Of a stretch of 64,000 bases of DNA, positions 37,816 to 49,625 are shown piece by piece. A program made the translations under genes and the position numbers. This stretch comes from Bromus sterilis (lineage: Eukaryota; Streptophyta; Magnoliopsida; Poales; Poaceae). Below the pieces are notes generated by a model. The model did not search any database, was not told the DNA's origin, and saw only the letters and a program-made list of their open reading frames with translations. Each line of letters begins with the position of its first letter. Positions within the stretch are counted from its first letter, which is position 1. The stretch is from NCBI GenBank assembly GCA_950022295.1, contig OX465600.1, positions 9,176,001 through 9,240,000 on the forward strand. The letters are read 5' to 3'.

Positions 37816-38032
37816 TATTACAGTAGGTACTAAAGTGCGGCGCTGTTTTACCAGCTCGCCGATTGCTTCCGAAAGGCAGGGCAGCACTGATTTTCTTTCG
37901 TGGTTTCTGTTGCTACATCTCAGACAACGCCGAGGTTAGATTCAGTGGTAAGTGATGCAGTCCGATCCGTTGGTGTCTTGCCTCAACAAGATCAACATGC
38001 AACATGCACACCTTGCCTACAGTACAATCAGA

Positions 38033-38033
<1 letters not shown>

Positions 38034-38072
<39 letters not shown>
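38034..38072. repeat. (TA)n microsatellite
   Basis: About 19 uninterrupted TA units. The surrounding 37816-38349 holds no recognisable gene. Confidence 0.9.
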
Positions 38073-38074
<2 letters not shown>

Positions 38075-38349
38075 TTTGGCAAAAAATAGTACCGTATATA
38101 TTTTTTAGAATGAAAAAAGGACGAACTTGATCTGAAAAAAACTTTTGCCTACAGCCCAAGTCGATCGCTCGTGATAGATAGAAGGCTTTGCTTGGAGTTT
38201 GGAGGGCACCTTGGAGGCTTGGATGTGCGATTGATCAGTTGCCGTCGCCGGTCGGAAGGAAGGGCGCCCGAGGAGGAACGCAAGAAAGATTATCAAGTTT
38301 CAAAAAGTACAGTACATTCTTTATATTCAGTCAGGTACGGGGTCCACCG

Positions 38350-38468
38350 TGTTGGAAACGGTTTCGTACACGTATCCGGTCGTGTTGTATTGTAACTGTA
38401 TGTTGGTCCCATATATATATATACGAGATATGCGGAGGCTGTATCCTCACGCAACCCTAATTCAAACT
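38350..38468 (+). repeat. Copia 5' LTR
   Basis: Starts TGTTGGAAACGG and ends ATTCAAACT, directly before the primer site. Contains a TATATATATATACGAG box. The terminal dinucleotide is CT, not the usual CA. Confidence 0.9.
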
Positions 38469-38549
38469 TGGTATTAGAGCCTCATCCAATCGCGCCGCCG
38501 CCCCTCCCTCGATCTCGCGCCGCCGTCGATTGACGCCGATCTCCGATCG

Positions 38550-41500
38550 ATGGCCTCCGGATCTTCCTCCGCGGCGATGCAGCCCACGATCATCGGCCCC
38601 GTGGTCACGCCTCCGGCCACCACGGCGTCGATTCCCACCACCGCGCCCTCCATTGGTGTGCGCCTGGATCGCGGGAACTTCCCGCCGTGGAGGGTCCTCA
38701 CCGTGACTCATCTCTCCGGTGCCTCCCTCCATGGCTACCTCGACGGCTCTGTTGCCGCCCCAACCACGACCATCTCCCAGGGGACGGGTGACGCCACCAC
38801 CGTGGCGAATCCTGCATACGCGACGTGGTGGACGCAGGACCAGAAGGTCCTCGGGATGCTCCTCTCCTCCATGACGGAGGACATTGCGTCGTAGCTGATT
38901 AGCTGCAAGTCCGCCGCTGCCGCGTGGACCTCCGTCCACGCCATGTTCAGCGCGCAGAACCGTGCCGGAGTTCGGCACATCAAGCGACAGATTCAGTCGT
39001 TGAAGAAACAAAACATGACCGCCAGCGAGTACATGCACAAGGTGAAGGCTCTTGCCGACACCATGGCTTCTGCTGGGTCTCCCCTCGACGATGACGAGAT
39101 CATTGATTACATGCTCACCGGATTGGGAAAAGCCTTCAACCCGATCGCGGCTTCGCTCAGCATCGTGAACACCCTGGTCACGCTGGCTGAGTTCTACGCT
39201 ATGGTCCTCAACTATGAGGCGCTGCAGCTGTCGCAGCAGGCCGACGATGAGGAGTGGACCTCGTCGGCCAACGCCGTGGCACGGTCCGGTACTCCTGCCG
39301 CCGGAAACCGCTCCCGTGCACTTGACACCGGTCGCTCGACCGACACTCGCCCCGCCGGAGGTTATCTGCAGCAGCAGGGGCAGGGATACCCGCAAGGGGG
39401 CTACCAGCAGCAAGGCGGTCAGGAAAACCGCCGTAACAACGGCGGTGGAGGAGGCGGCAACGGCCGCAACGGCAACCGCCGCTGGCGCCCGAAGTGCCAG
39501 ATCTGCAAGTTTTGGGGACACGAAGCGGACACTTGCAAGAAGCGCTTCGATCAGGACTCCTCCAGCGGCAATGGCCGCTCGGCATACAATGCGTCGACCT
39601 CCTCCAACAACTCCACACACTGGGTCATGGACTCCGGCACCACGGATCACCTGACCAGTGACCTGGAGCGTCTTCATGTCCGCGAACGCTATGACGGCCA
39701 TGATCAGGTTCAGGTGGCCAACGGCTCAGGTTTGTCTATTTCGCACATTGGGCACTCGACCTTAGCCGGTTCTTCCCTTCGCCTGCAAAATATCTTACAC
39801 GTTCCGAATATTAGTCAACATCTTCTATCAGTCTATCGTCTCGTGTCGGATAATAATATCTTCATTGAATTTCATAAATATTTTTTCCTTGTTAAGGACA
39901 AGGCCACCAGGAGAATTCTTCTTCGCGGTAGAAGCAAAGGAGGGCTCTACCCTCTTCCACTCGCGCGATCCTCACATCCGTCCGCACGTCAAGCGTCGTC
40001 CAGCGTCCGTATCTCGTCGTCCCAGTGGCATCAGCGTCTCGGTCATCCATCCAATAATGCCGTCAGTTCCATTGTTAGAAATAATGATCTAGAGTGTTCA
40101 TCTTCAGATACCCCTCCTTTAGTTTGTGATGCCTATCAATGTGGTAAAAGTCGTCAATTATCATATACTGCTTCTGCTCGTGTTTCCACTATGCCTCTTG
40201 AATTAGTTCATTCTGATGTTTGGGGCCCTGCTCGTGCTTCTTCTGGGGGGTACAAGTATTATGTGAGTTTTATTGACGACTATTCTCGTTTCTGCTGGAT
40301 CTATCTTTTGAAACATAAATCGGATGTTGAACAGGTGTTCTATACTTTTCAAGCGCATGTTGAGCGTCTTTTGGATGCTAAGCTTAAAGCTGTCCAATCT
40401 GATTGGGGTGGTGAGTATCATAGGTTGCACCGCTATTTTCTTCGTACGGGCGTCTCTCATCGAGTCTCTTGCCCTCACACCTCCCAACAGAACGGCATTG
40501 CCGAGCGAAAACACCGACACCTGGTTGAAACTGGCCTTGCTTTGTTGGCTCACTCATCTCTCCCTTTACGTTATTGGGATGAAGCTTTTCTAACTGCGTG
40601 TTATCTCATTAATCGCATGCCTACCCCTGTGCTTAGTCAAGACACGCCCATTCACCGCCTCTTGAAAACTCCACCCAATTATTCCTTTCTTCGTACTTTC
40701 GGGTGTGCTTGTTGGCCTAGTTTGCGGAAGTATAACTCACACAAACTCGCTTTTCGGTCCAAGATGTGTGTTTTTCTTGGCTATAGCTCTATGCATAAGG
40801 GGTACAAGTGTCTTGATCGATCTACGGGTCGCATCTACATCTCGCGTGATGTTATCTTTGACGAGTCGGTTTTTCCTTTTGCTACTCCCGGGGTCACGGT
40901 CGATGTGTCTACACTTAAAGAGGCTATTTCCTTTCCATCTACCGAACCGGCTACGAGTGTCCCTTGCGTAACTATGACCTAACCTACTTGGCTACTGATC
41001 CCTCTGGCCAAGCCAGCGTTTTCCCTGTGCAGGACTCCTCGACTTCCAGTCCGGTCATGATCGATGTGCACCCGACGATCGACGTGCATGGCGGCACGCC
41101 TCCCCAGGCAGACGCCCCGCGCCATGTTGGGTCTGCCTCGCCCGGTCGGCTGGATGGCTCGCCCGCCGACTTCGCCTCCCCGATCCATGAGCCGCCCTCT
41201 CCAGCCCATGATCAGGCCTCGCCGGCTCCTGTGACACCATCACCGAGTCCCGCGCCATCGCCGCCCTTGCAGGAGCATCTCGCTGCTCCGCTCGGCGAGC
41301 CTCCTCATCCTATGGTGACTCGTACCCGGGATGCTACTCGTTGCAGCAAGGAGTATACTGATGGGACAGTAAGATATAATCCTCTTCGTTGAGCTTTCTT
41401 TGCGACGCCGGTTTCCCATCATGATGCTCTTCGTGAACCGGCATGGCATGATGCCATGGCCGCTGAGTTTGCAGCGCTTCGTCACAATGACACATGGGTT

Positions 41501-42951
41501 TTGGTTCCCCGGCCTTCTGGAGTTAACATTGTTGGCAGTAAATGGGTCTTCAAGACGAAGCAACATGCTGATGGGTCTGTTGACAAGCACAAGGCTCGTC
41601 TAGTTGCTCGCGGCTTTACTCAACAACAAGGTATTGATTATGGTGATACGTTCAGTCCAGTGGTGAAGCCGGCTACTATTCGTTTGGCTCTTTCCCTTGC
41701 CGTTTCGCGAGGATGGACTTTGCGGCAGATTGATGTCAGCAATGCCTTTCTTCATGGTTTTCTCTCTGAGGATGTTTATATGCAACAGCCGCCTGGTTTT
41801 GAAGACACTCGGTTTCCTTCCCATGTGTGCAAATTGCAACGAGCTATCTATGGTCTCAAACAGTCGCCCCGTGCCTGGTATGCTCGACTCAGTGCTCGGC
41901 TTCTTCAGCTTGGTTTTGTTTCCTCCAAGGCGGATACATCTCTTTTCATCTTTGCTGCGCATGGTGTTCAGCTATACATGTTGGTGTACGTTGATGATAT
42001 TGTGATTGCTGGCTCCACTCCTGCTGCTGTTGATCGTCTGGTACGGTCCCTCTCCGACAGTTTCCCTATCAAGGATCTTGGTCCTCTAAAGTATTTCTTG
42101 GGTCTTGAAGCGTCCTATAATTCAGGGGGCATGACACTGACTCAAAGAAAGTATGCGTTGGATCTTCTTCATCGTGTGAGTATGGAGAATTGTAGGCCTG
42201 CTTCTACACCGTTATCCGCCACCGAGCATCTGGCTCGTGAGGCCGGCACTCCTTTGGGTATTGAGGATTCCACTCGATATCGCAGTATTGTTGGAGGACT
42301 TCAGTACCTAACACTCACTCGTCCCGATCTGTCATTTTCCGTCAACAAGGTTTGTCAGTATTTATCACAGCCGACTGATGAGCATTGGGAAGCAGTCAAG
42401 CGTATCTTGCGTTATGTCAAAGGGACTTTGAGTATGGGTTTGAGGATTCGTAAATCTTCTTCCACTGTAGTCAGTATTTTTACGGATGCTGATTGGGCAG
42501 GATGCATTGATGACCGCCGTTCCACTAGTGGTTTTGCTGTGTTCGTTGGCTCAAATCTTATCTCATGGAGTGCCAAGAAACAGCCGACTGTCTCTAGATC
42601 GAGTACGGAGGCAGAATATAAAGCCTTAGCTAATGGAGCTGCTGAAGCAATCTGGGTAGAGTCGCTACTCAAGGAACTAGGAGTGTCACAGCAGCGTGCC
42701 GCCATTCTATGGTGTGATAATCTTGGGGCTACATATCTAACGGCGAATCCGGTTTTTTTCACGCAAGAACCAAGCACATAGAAATCGACTTTCACTTTGT
42801 GCGTGAGCGCGTTGCTTCTGGAGCTTTAGATGTCAGGTTTATCTCGACTAATGACCAACTAGCTGATGTATTTACTAAACCAGCCGCACGACAGATGTTA
42901 GAGCGTTTTCGGTCCAATCTGAATCTTGTATGTAGTAGTAGTTCAGATTGA
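38550..42951 (+). pseudogene. Copia gag-pol, four or more disruptions
   Basis: Domains in order: gag (MASGSSSAAMQPTIIG; zinc knuckle CQICKFWGHEADTCKKRF at about 39500), protease (WVMDSGTTDHLTSD), integrase (HQRLGHPSNNAV, FIDDYSRFCWIYLL), reverse transcriptase (KHKARLVARGFTQQQGIDYG, YVDDIVIAGS) and RNase H (FTDADWAGCIDDRRSTSGF). The tail QLADVFTKPAARQML ends at 42951. Breaks: TAG at 38892-38894, a frameshift near 40960, TGA at 41390-41392, and a frameshift in a run of seven T's near 42752. The integrase zinc site reads CDAYQCGK where CDACQ is usual, so one ligand Cys appears lost. The element cannot be autonomous. Confidence 0.93.
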
Positions 42952-42958
42952 GGGGGTG

Positions 42959-43077
42959 TGTTGGAAACGGTTTCGTACACGTATCCTGTCGTGTTGTATT
43001 GTAACTGTATGTTGGTCCCATATATATATATACGAGATATGCGGAGGCTGTATCCTCACGCAACCCTAATTCAAACT
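42959..43077 (+). repeat. Copia 3' LTR
   Basis: 118 of 119 bases match the 5' LTR. It follows the purine tract and is followed by the target duplication CACCG. Confidence 0.9.
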
Positions 43078-43313
43078 CACCGGGAGTGCTCCAAAGCATA
43101 GCATCACGAAAGGATTTTGTTCCAAAGAGCTGTCTATTTTTGTTCGTTCCAACGAATCCGGACTGCACTCCAACCCAAAACCGCGCTGGATCAAACACAG
43201 CAAAGAACGTGGCAGCCAAGTCGGACTCGAACCCACTCCAGCCGGTTATAGATAGATTCAGACCAAAACGGCGCACGCACGCACGTACTTCGCGGTGGAA
43301 GAAAACAGCGCTC

Positions 43314-44471
43314 ATGGCCATGGACGGCGAGGGGTGCCGGCACTTGCCCACTGACGTCCTGGTGGAGATCCTGCTGCGGCTGCCCCCGAGCTCCCGGCGC
43401 CGGGTCCGCCTCGTGTGCCGGCACTGGCGCGACATCATCGGCGAGCGCACCACGGAGATGGAGAGCCGCGGCAAGGCCCTCCTCTGGGACCCCGAGTTCA
43501 GCATTGCCTATGTCGTCGATGACCTGTCGTCGTCATTCTCGAGCTGCCTCAGAGTGCTATGGAGTCCCGGCAGCACCAAGGAGAAACGCCTGCGGTTGGT
43601 CGGCACGTGCAACGGCCTGCTCTGCCTGTGCGACAACAAGAGGCTCGGCGGCGCCCTCACCCTTGTCAACCCGGCGACCGGCGAGGTGTTGCCACTCCCT
43701 CAGTGCACCGTCCAGTTGTGTGAGAGCTCGAAGTGGCAGAACTGGCACGACGAGTACAACAAAACATACAACTTCACGTATCACCCGACGTCCGGGAAGT
43801 ACAAGGTGGTGCGCGTCCCCTCCGACTTGGACGCGGCGTATGATCCGAACGCCGTGCATGTGCTCACGCTGGGCGAGGCGTCATGGCGGAAGGTGCCAAC
43901 CAACGGTCTCATCAAGGGCAGCATTAGGTGCCGCTTTCAAGCGGGCATCATCAGCGTCGACGGCACGACGTATTGGGTCACGGACGGCGGCGACGATGAT
44001 GCGGCGAGGGTAGTGTCGTTAGACCTCGAGCACGAGCGCATCACCTCCGCTAGGCAGCTGCCCCTGCCCGATTGGCCGCACCGGGCTGAACACTACCACC
44101 TGACGGAGGTCCACGGGAGTCTGGGTGTTGCCATCCGGGACTATGACCTTTTAGACGAGGGGACTACTCATGTGTGGGTTCTGGACAAGGTTGGATGGTG
44201 GAGTCGCCGCTACAAATTCAGCCAGCGGAATCTCCCACGCCCGCATTTCCTCTACGGCAAGTATGCCCTGACGATCAATGATATATCCATCTACAGTCAT
44301 TACACGAGGAAAAGCGAGTCGTCGTCCGACGCCATGGTTTGCGTTAGCCACAAGGACGAGGGGAATCTGATCGCCAAGTTGGGGACACTTTTCGTCTACC
44401 ATCGGAACCAAACGTTCTTCTACGTCGAAACCACAGAGCCACTAGTCGTTTACAAGGCCCCGTCTAATTAG
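43314..44471 (+). CDS. F-box protein
   Basis: The first ATG (MAMDGEGCRHLP) opens a single-exon frame of 385 residues. An F-box spans residues 11-42 (LPTDVLVEILLRLPPSSRRR, then VRLVCRHWRDII). The rest is an F-box-associated interaction domain with GTCNGLLCLCDN, NPATGEVLPLP and TYWVTDGGDDDAARVVSLDL. Such proteins are substrate adaptors of SCF (SKP1-cullin-F-box) ubiquitin ligases; the substrate is unknown. The frame extends upstream without an ATG, so 43314 is the best start; an ATG two codons later is an alternative. A copia element sits 230 bp upstream and may have replaced or moved its promoter. It is the intact partner of the pseudogene at 22267-28597. Confidence 0.88.
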   Translation: MAMDGEGCRHLPTDVLVEILLRLPPSSRRRVRLVCRHWRDIIGERTTEMESRGKALLWDPEFSIAYVVDDLSSSFSSCLRVLWSPGSTKEKRLRLVGTCNGLLCLCDNKRLGGALTLVNPATGEVLPLPQCTVQLCESSKWQNWHDEYNKTYNFTYHPTSGKYKVVRVPSDLDAAYDPNAVHVLTLGEASWRKVPTNGLIKGSIRCRFQAGIISVDGTTYWVTDGGDDDAARVVSLDLEHERITSARQLPLPDWPHRAEHYHLTEVHGSLGVAIRDYDLLDEGTTHVWVLDKVGWWSRRYKFSQRNLPRPHFLYGKYALTINDISIYSHYTRKSESSSDAMVCVSHKDEGNLIAKLGTLFVYHRNQTFFYVETTEPLVVYKAPSN

Positions 44472-46294
44472 CTTTTGTGTTGCTCACGACGATATTAGAT
44501 AGGAGGCAAACCAAGTAGGGTTCCGTTTGATAAAATAAAGGTAGGGATCAATTGTGTCGGTTAAAGAACACTCTTTATCATTCTTACACAATTTTATTTG
44601 GGCATCTTTCATGTAAGACTATTCGTTTTGTGATTTTGTAAATTTTGATTATATTTTCTGAAATATTGCGCACGTTGTGAGACTTGAATTGAGCTATTTA
44701 TGGGACGTGGCGTTTCGGTGCTCTGTCCCATCTCCTAGTCGTCGTCTCCATTCGCGGGATTCATGGTACCCCACCTGCTGCGTGTTAGCTACTAGCAATC
44801 TTTCCCTAATAATAAAGAAAGGTGAGTTTCTCCTTTTGTCATGGCTTTTTGTAGAAAACCCCTCTTGTTTTATTACATTCACCCGCAGTTCATAGTATCT
44901 GGCAAAAGAAATAAAAAAAACATCCTGCTGCCTCGCATATAGGATTCCTGGGCCGAAGCCCATCTGTGGCGCGCAACGAAGCTGGTCCATATACTGCGAC
45001 TCTTTTTTTTCCTTTTTTTGTTTTAGCAAAAAAAATTCAGGAAAGTAAAAGTAGTCGCTCACGTGCTCGCCCAGCACTAACCGTTCCCATAAATTTAAAA
45101 AGTGTTTGGGATTTTATTAAATGTTCAAGAATTTTATAATTTTTTTGCATTTAAAAATAATAATTATTTTGTACGAATTCACACTAAAAATTTAAGTGTG
45201 AATATTAAACACATTTAAATCGCCAATATTTTAACTTATTTTTTAAGAACTAATTATTTAATAAATGTGTTTGCGGATTTTTATACACTTTTTTATGTAT
45301 GAACATTTTTTTAAATATTACTTTTTGAGAGCAAACATCTTATAAATTTAATGCAAATGAAGAATAAAAATTAAATGAAAATGTTCTTAGGAGAGCAAGT
45401 ATTTTTAAGTGCGAGCATTTTTTTAATTTAAATTTTTTGAGTACAAATATTATTTGTGCTAATGGGCTGGCTCAATCTGTTCTAATATCCACCCAACCAT
45501 CGCGATGGGATGCTCCATTTTCTGGTGTGCCAAACATGTATCATTTCAATTTAGATAGGTATTTATTAGTTCAGTGTACAAACAATGGGGTTTTCGACTT
45601 CGGAATTTAAATTATGAACTACTGCGAGTTTAAGATTTTTTTTCTTCCGTTGCAACGCACGGATATGATTGCTAGTCCCACTTATATCTGACATATGTTG
45701 GAGGAATTCTCAGCAACTAAGGTCTGCTTACAACTGGAGATACAAGCACAAGTGTGTAGAAATTGAAGAAGCAAGAAGGGAGGTAGGGTTCAGAGCCGAG
45801 GTGAAAATAGGTAACCGAGCCGAAGTTGAGGGGAAATGACCCACCACTATCACCAGTTATTGTTTAAAAAATCGGATCGGTGATGCCACCGGTTCAAGTT
45901 TTTACTGGTCGAACCATCGGTTCACCAGTCCGTTTGCTGGTTTTTCAGCCATAAAATATGTAAAAATAGGTCAAATATACTAAGTTTCTACTCTTTAAGA
46001 ACTAAATGGATGGATGAATTGGTTGTTGGACCAAATTAGTGACGGCGTCATGTCTCTTAGTGCCCAAGGATCGATCCCTAACGATCATAATTATTTTTCG
46101 CTTTTCCCAGTGATGCTAGCACATGCTACCGATTCAATTGGTTCTGGTTTTTATTTAGTTTTTGCATAAAAAACCATCCCGTTTAAATAGTTTCATCCGA
46201 TCCGTTGATGACCTTAAAAACCATTGATGCCTCTGGTTCCTTTTTTTGGATCCGACTGACGGTCTGGTCTGGTTTTATAAACTTTGCCACCAGT
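43734..46294 (+). repeat. Inverted duplicon, copy B
   Basis: This is the partner of copy A (21276-28597) in the opposite orientation. Homology starts at TGGCAGAACTGG inside the F-box gene and ends near TTTGCCACCA at 46294, and is broken only by the Helitron at 44799-45675. Confidence 0.85.
44799..45675 (+). mobile_element. Non-autonomous Helitron, 877 bp
   Basis: It begins TCTTTCCCTAATAATAAAG and ends ATATGATTGCTAG, preceded by the GC-rich palindromic CCGTTGCAACGCACGG at 45647-45662. It lies between A and T (AGCAA | TCCCAC) without target duplication, all standard Helitron features. The inverted duplicate at 21906-21920 has the empty site, AGCAATCCCAC on the minus strand, which proves both ends. 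The interior is AT-rich with no Rep/helicase. Confidence 0.93.
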
Positions 46295-47924
46295 AAGTGG
46301 CTACCCCTTTGTTTCTGCCCACTCCATCCAATCTAATAGATCCTTTCCATCGAATTTCACATTCTTGAAGCCGTAGCTAGATGAAAACCAAGCATGATAA
46401 AAATTTCTTTGGTGGAGGTGCAACTTCACGATATGAAGGCTCTCCAAAGTGGATTTGATGAAGCAAAGTTAATTTCAACGGAGCAGAGCAGTTTCCGGGC
46501 ATTTAACACGTGTCACATGCACATGAATCAGTATGGCTCCTAAAATAATTTCGAAAAACATAGTAGAAATTCGTAACATTTTCAAGTATACACAATGTAA
46601 GACTCATGGTATAAAACTTTATGCTAGTAACAAATACTACACGCATGATTTATGCATGGTGGCAAAGGAATACTTTTCCCCTAAAAATAAACCCTGAACT
46701 TGTACACTAAAACTAAATCAAACCCTGAACTTTGAATCCCGATCGTTTGCACACCGAACTATTGAATCCCGGTCTAAATTAAATCTTATACTTGTTTGGC
46801 AGATCGGGATTGCTTACTGGACAACAAAACGAATTAGGCCGGCCCATTAGCGCAGAAACTTACGTTTTATTATTATTATTTTTCGCATGAAAAAATGCAT
46901 TTATTGTATTAATTTTTAAAAATTATTTGCCCTCCAATTTTTGAAAATTGAAAAAATATTCTAATTCAATTTTTTAAAATTTCAAAAAATATTACCGATT
47001 AAAATGTTTGGTCTACTCGATTTTTTTTTCAGTAACCAATACACATTTTTCGCGCACACATAAAATATTTTTTGAAACACTATCGATACTTTTAAATGCA
47101 TTATATACATTTTTTAAAATATATGTTTTGATTTTTTAAAAATACATGTTCTCGATACCCAACAAACATTCAATAAAATTCGCTACTCGTATATACAATA
47201 TATGTATATTTTATAGGCAATACATCTCTTTAAAAATCAATCTTCAACATAAAAGATGCCCCGGTGTACTAGTCGGTCCTCTTCTGCGCACATAGATGTT
47301 GCGAGTTTGATCCCCTGCTGCCCACATTTGCAATTAATTTTTGCTTATATGTTTACGTAAACTTACAGTGTGACCCTTCGATTATTAGAGAAATTGATAT
47401 CAGACTCTTGGTTTATTTTAATAAATTAATAAAATGATCATAACTAAAAAATGTATAAAAATTCGTTAATGCTTTTATTAAATTATTCTCATTTTTAAAA
47501 TGTGTTAAATGGCCGCGCACTTAAATGTATTTATTTTTTTGCACATAACTATCATTTTGATTGTGATTTTTTTAGTTTTTTCATTTATTATTAAGTGCAA
47601 TTTATTTTAAATCAGAGCAGGTTGACTGCGCGAGTGATCATGCTAACAATCTTTTACACTTTAATGCAATTTTAAGTGTGAAGAATATTAAATATGCATT
47701 AATACAATTTTAAGTGTGATAAATATTGAAATGGAAAAAACAAGCGCATGAGCTACTATGCTAATGGGCCAGCCTAGTTTATCCTCATATCCAGCGACCC
47801 CACTCAAGATTTAAATTAGACTGGAATTGTAAGTTTGAAGTGTTATTTTTCAGGATTGTAAGTTTAGCTTTTATCTACAAGTTTAGGAACCCCTCAAAAA
47901 AGAAATCTACAAGTTCAGGGTTTA
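46295..47924. other. AT-rich intergenic DNA with a possible inverted-repeat element
   Basis: AAACCCTGAACTTGTA at about 46690 is inverted at about 47908 (TACAAGTTCAGGGTTTA). A second inverted pair, GGCCCATTAGC / GCTAATGGGCC, lies inside it at about 46852 and 47761. These may be the ends of a 1.2-kb DNA element, but no target duplication is clear. No coding sequence was found. Confidence 0.4.
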
Positions 47925-48016
47925 GGGCTCGTTTGATTCATAGGAATTCCATAGGATTTTATTCCATATGCTTTTCCTATTCATATGATTTTTCTACCCT
48001 ATGAATCAAACAAGCC
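47925..48016. mobile_element. Tourist-like MITE in the NRPD2 promoter region
   Basis: The ends are GGGCTCGTTTGATTCATAGG and, reverse-complemented, GGCTTGTTTGATTCATAGGG. TTA flanks both (47922-47924 and 48017-48019). The element is 92 bp and ends some 370 bp before the likely transcription start of NRPD2. Confidence 0.9.
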
Positions 48017-48390
48017 TTATTTTAGATTTTTTCCTTTCTTTTTCTTTTGTGGGGAGACACTCGTGTGTGACCGAGCCGTGACGGCCACCTTGGCACCTTG
48101 CATCCGCTGCACACACCTGTCCTGTCCGCAGCGCCACCTGTGACTGTGAGTGAGTCCGCGGCAGCGAGCCAAGTGTGGTGTGTCCGCGCAGAAGATCCCG
48201 TGCGGCCACCCTCGATCCGCGCGAAGCAGCTCCTCCAGCCGTCGGATCCGCGGCTCAGCCCACTATGGACGGCCACCCTCCCTCCCACCCACCAAGGTGA
48301 CAGAATCCGTCTCCACTGACACCGCGCCCTCGCCTCGACAGTCACTCCCCCCGGATTCAGTCCGCCGTCGCGCCGCGATACGCTCTCCCC

Positions 48391-48554
48391 CATTTAAACC
48401 CCTCCGTTTCCGACCGGAAAACCCCCACCTCCTCCGCCGGCACCCACCCACCCCCGGACCGGAGCACCCACCCACCGCCGGAACTCCCCCTCGCTCAGGC
48501 GAGCCGACGCGACCAGGGGTTCTTCCGCTCCCCCGCCCCCCGACGCCGCCGCAG
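48391..48554 (+). promoter_or_regulatory. Probable core promoter and first non-coding exon of NRPD2
   Basis: ATTTAAA at about 48391 could serve as a TATA variant. A C-rich leader follows to CCGCCGCAG at 48554, and a GTACGG donor starts at 48555. The matching acceptor TTGACAG ends at 49600, just before the coding ATG. The leader intron would be about 1.05 kb. The exon start is approximate. Confidence 0.5.
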
Positions 48555-49625
48555 GTACGGTCCGACACCGCCCTTCTCCTCCGATTTCCCCCAAACCCGC
48601 TCTCTCCCCCACCCAACATTTGAGCTTCCTACCCCGTAACCCCCGACGCCGCCAGATCCTCCCATTGCCTCTCCCCACGCGGCGTCTCCAGACAAACCCG
48701 CCGTCCGTCCGTCCGTCCCTCCCTCCGCCCAAGCACCTAGGGTTTCTTCCCTCTCGTCGTCGCCGTTCTCCTTGGAGGGAGTGGCGTGCGGGGACCCATC
48801 CGGCCCTGACCGATTCCTTTTCCTGGCGACCAACGAACCCTAGATTTATTTTGATTAGATCGATTGGGATTCGGGCGCGAGCAGTCTCCCTGACCCAGGC
48901 ATTCCTCTTCTTCATCCCCAACGCATACACCATGTCGTGCTCTTGTCTGCTGCCTGCGTGCGTGCTGCTGGAGTAGCACCATATGGTCTGGGATTTCACC
49001 CACATGCATGCCAAACGTCCCCTTGTTAGATCTTCCCATCTGTGATCTACTAGGCACTACTGACTGCTTTGTATTGATGGAATTCAGATCATTGGGCAAC
49101 ACAGATAGATGGGAGGATCTGTGTGTCTCTAGTTGATTTGACAAACCGTTCAACGGCTTCTTTTACATGACCCTAGCTCCAGAATGGCGATGCTTGTGAG
49201 CTAGGGGTATCAACATTGCGACTTGTTCGGTGTTAGGGTAGCCGACATCATAGTTTCCTGCCCTGTCTGTGTAGTAGTGGCACTGGAGTAAGTCGGCGTA
49301 GGGTTTAGTTTCTATTTGTGCAGTCAGTTAGCGGTTACTGCTTACTGGTCGTTTTGTGCTACTTACTTAGTGCGCCGTAAGCCACACGCTTCATTTATTT
49401 ACCCTGCCGAGATCTTGACTGATTCGCCTTTTCGGGAAAAATGCCGCGCACACACGTGCGTATGTACATGTTTTCAATAATCCAATTTCTAGTATTTAAT
49501 GCGGCACCGCATATGGCATTTTATACCGCCTTTTTAATTAAGATTATCTATATCTAATTTGATGTTTTATGATGGCCTCGCACATCGCGATACTTGACAG
49601 GGTTTTAACTGCCTGTGCTTGCGGA

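Larger units (their letters stand above)
38350..43077 (+). mobile_element. Copia retrotransposon with 119-bp LTRs
   Basis: The LTRs at 38350-38468 and 42959-43077 differ at one base only (CCGG against CCTG). A 5-bp duplication, CACCG, flanks the element (38345-38349 and 43078-43082). The primer site TGGTATTAGAGCC (tRNA-Met type, one mismatch) abuts the 5' LTR, and a purine tract GAGGGGGTG abuts the 3' LTR. The element is 4728 bp, complete in structure. The near-identity of its LTRs indicates a recent insertion. It landed about 230 bp upstream of the F-box start codon. Confidence 0.95.

Noticed and set aside
38457..39701. 414-codon minus-strand open frame
   Set aside because: It lies opposite the copia gag, shows no domain, and owes its length to GC-rich codon use on the other strand.
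43086..43313. N-terminal extension of the F-box frame
   Set aside because: The extension begins with GTG, has no ATG before 43314, and starts at the copia target duplication.
48630..48976. Pro/Arg-rich frames in the NRPD2 leader
   Set aside because: They fall within the leader intron or untranslated exon and have low-complexity sequence with no domain.
49569..49625. Upstream start of NRPD2 (MMASHIAILDR)
   Set aside because: A good acceptor (TTGACAG) ends at 49600 inside this segment, so these codons are probably intronic; 49626 is the first ATG after it.
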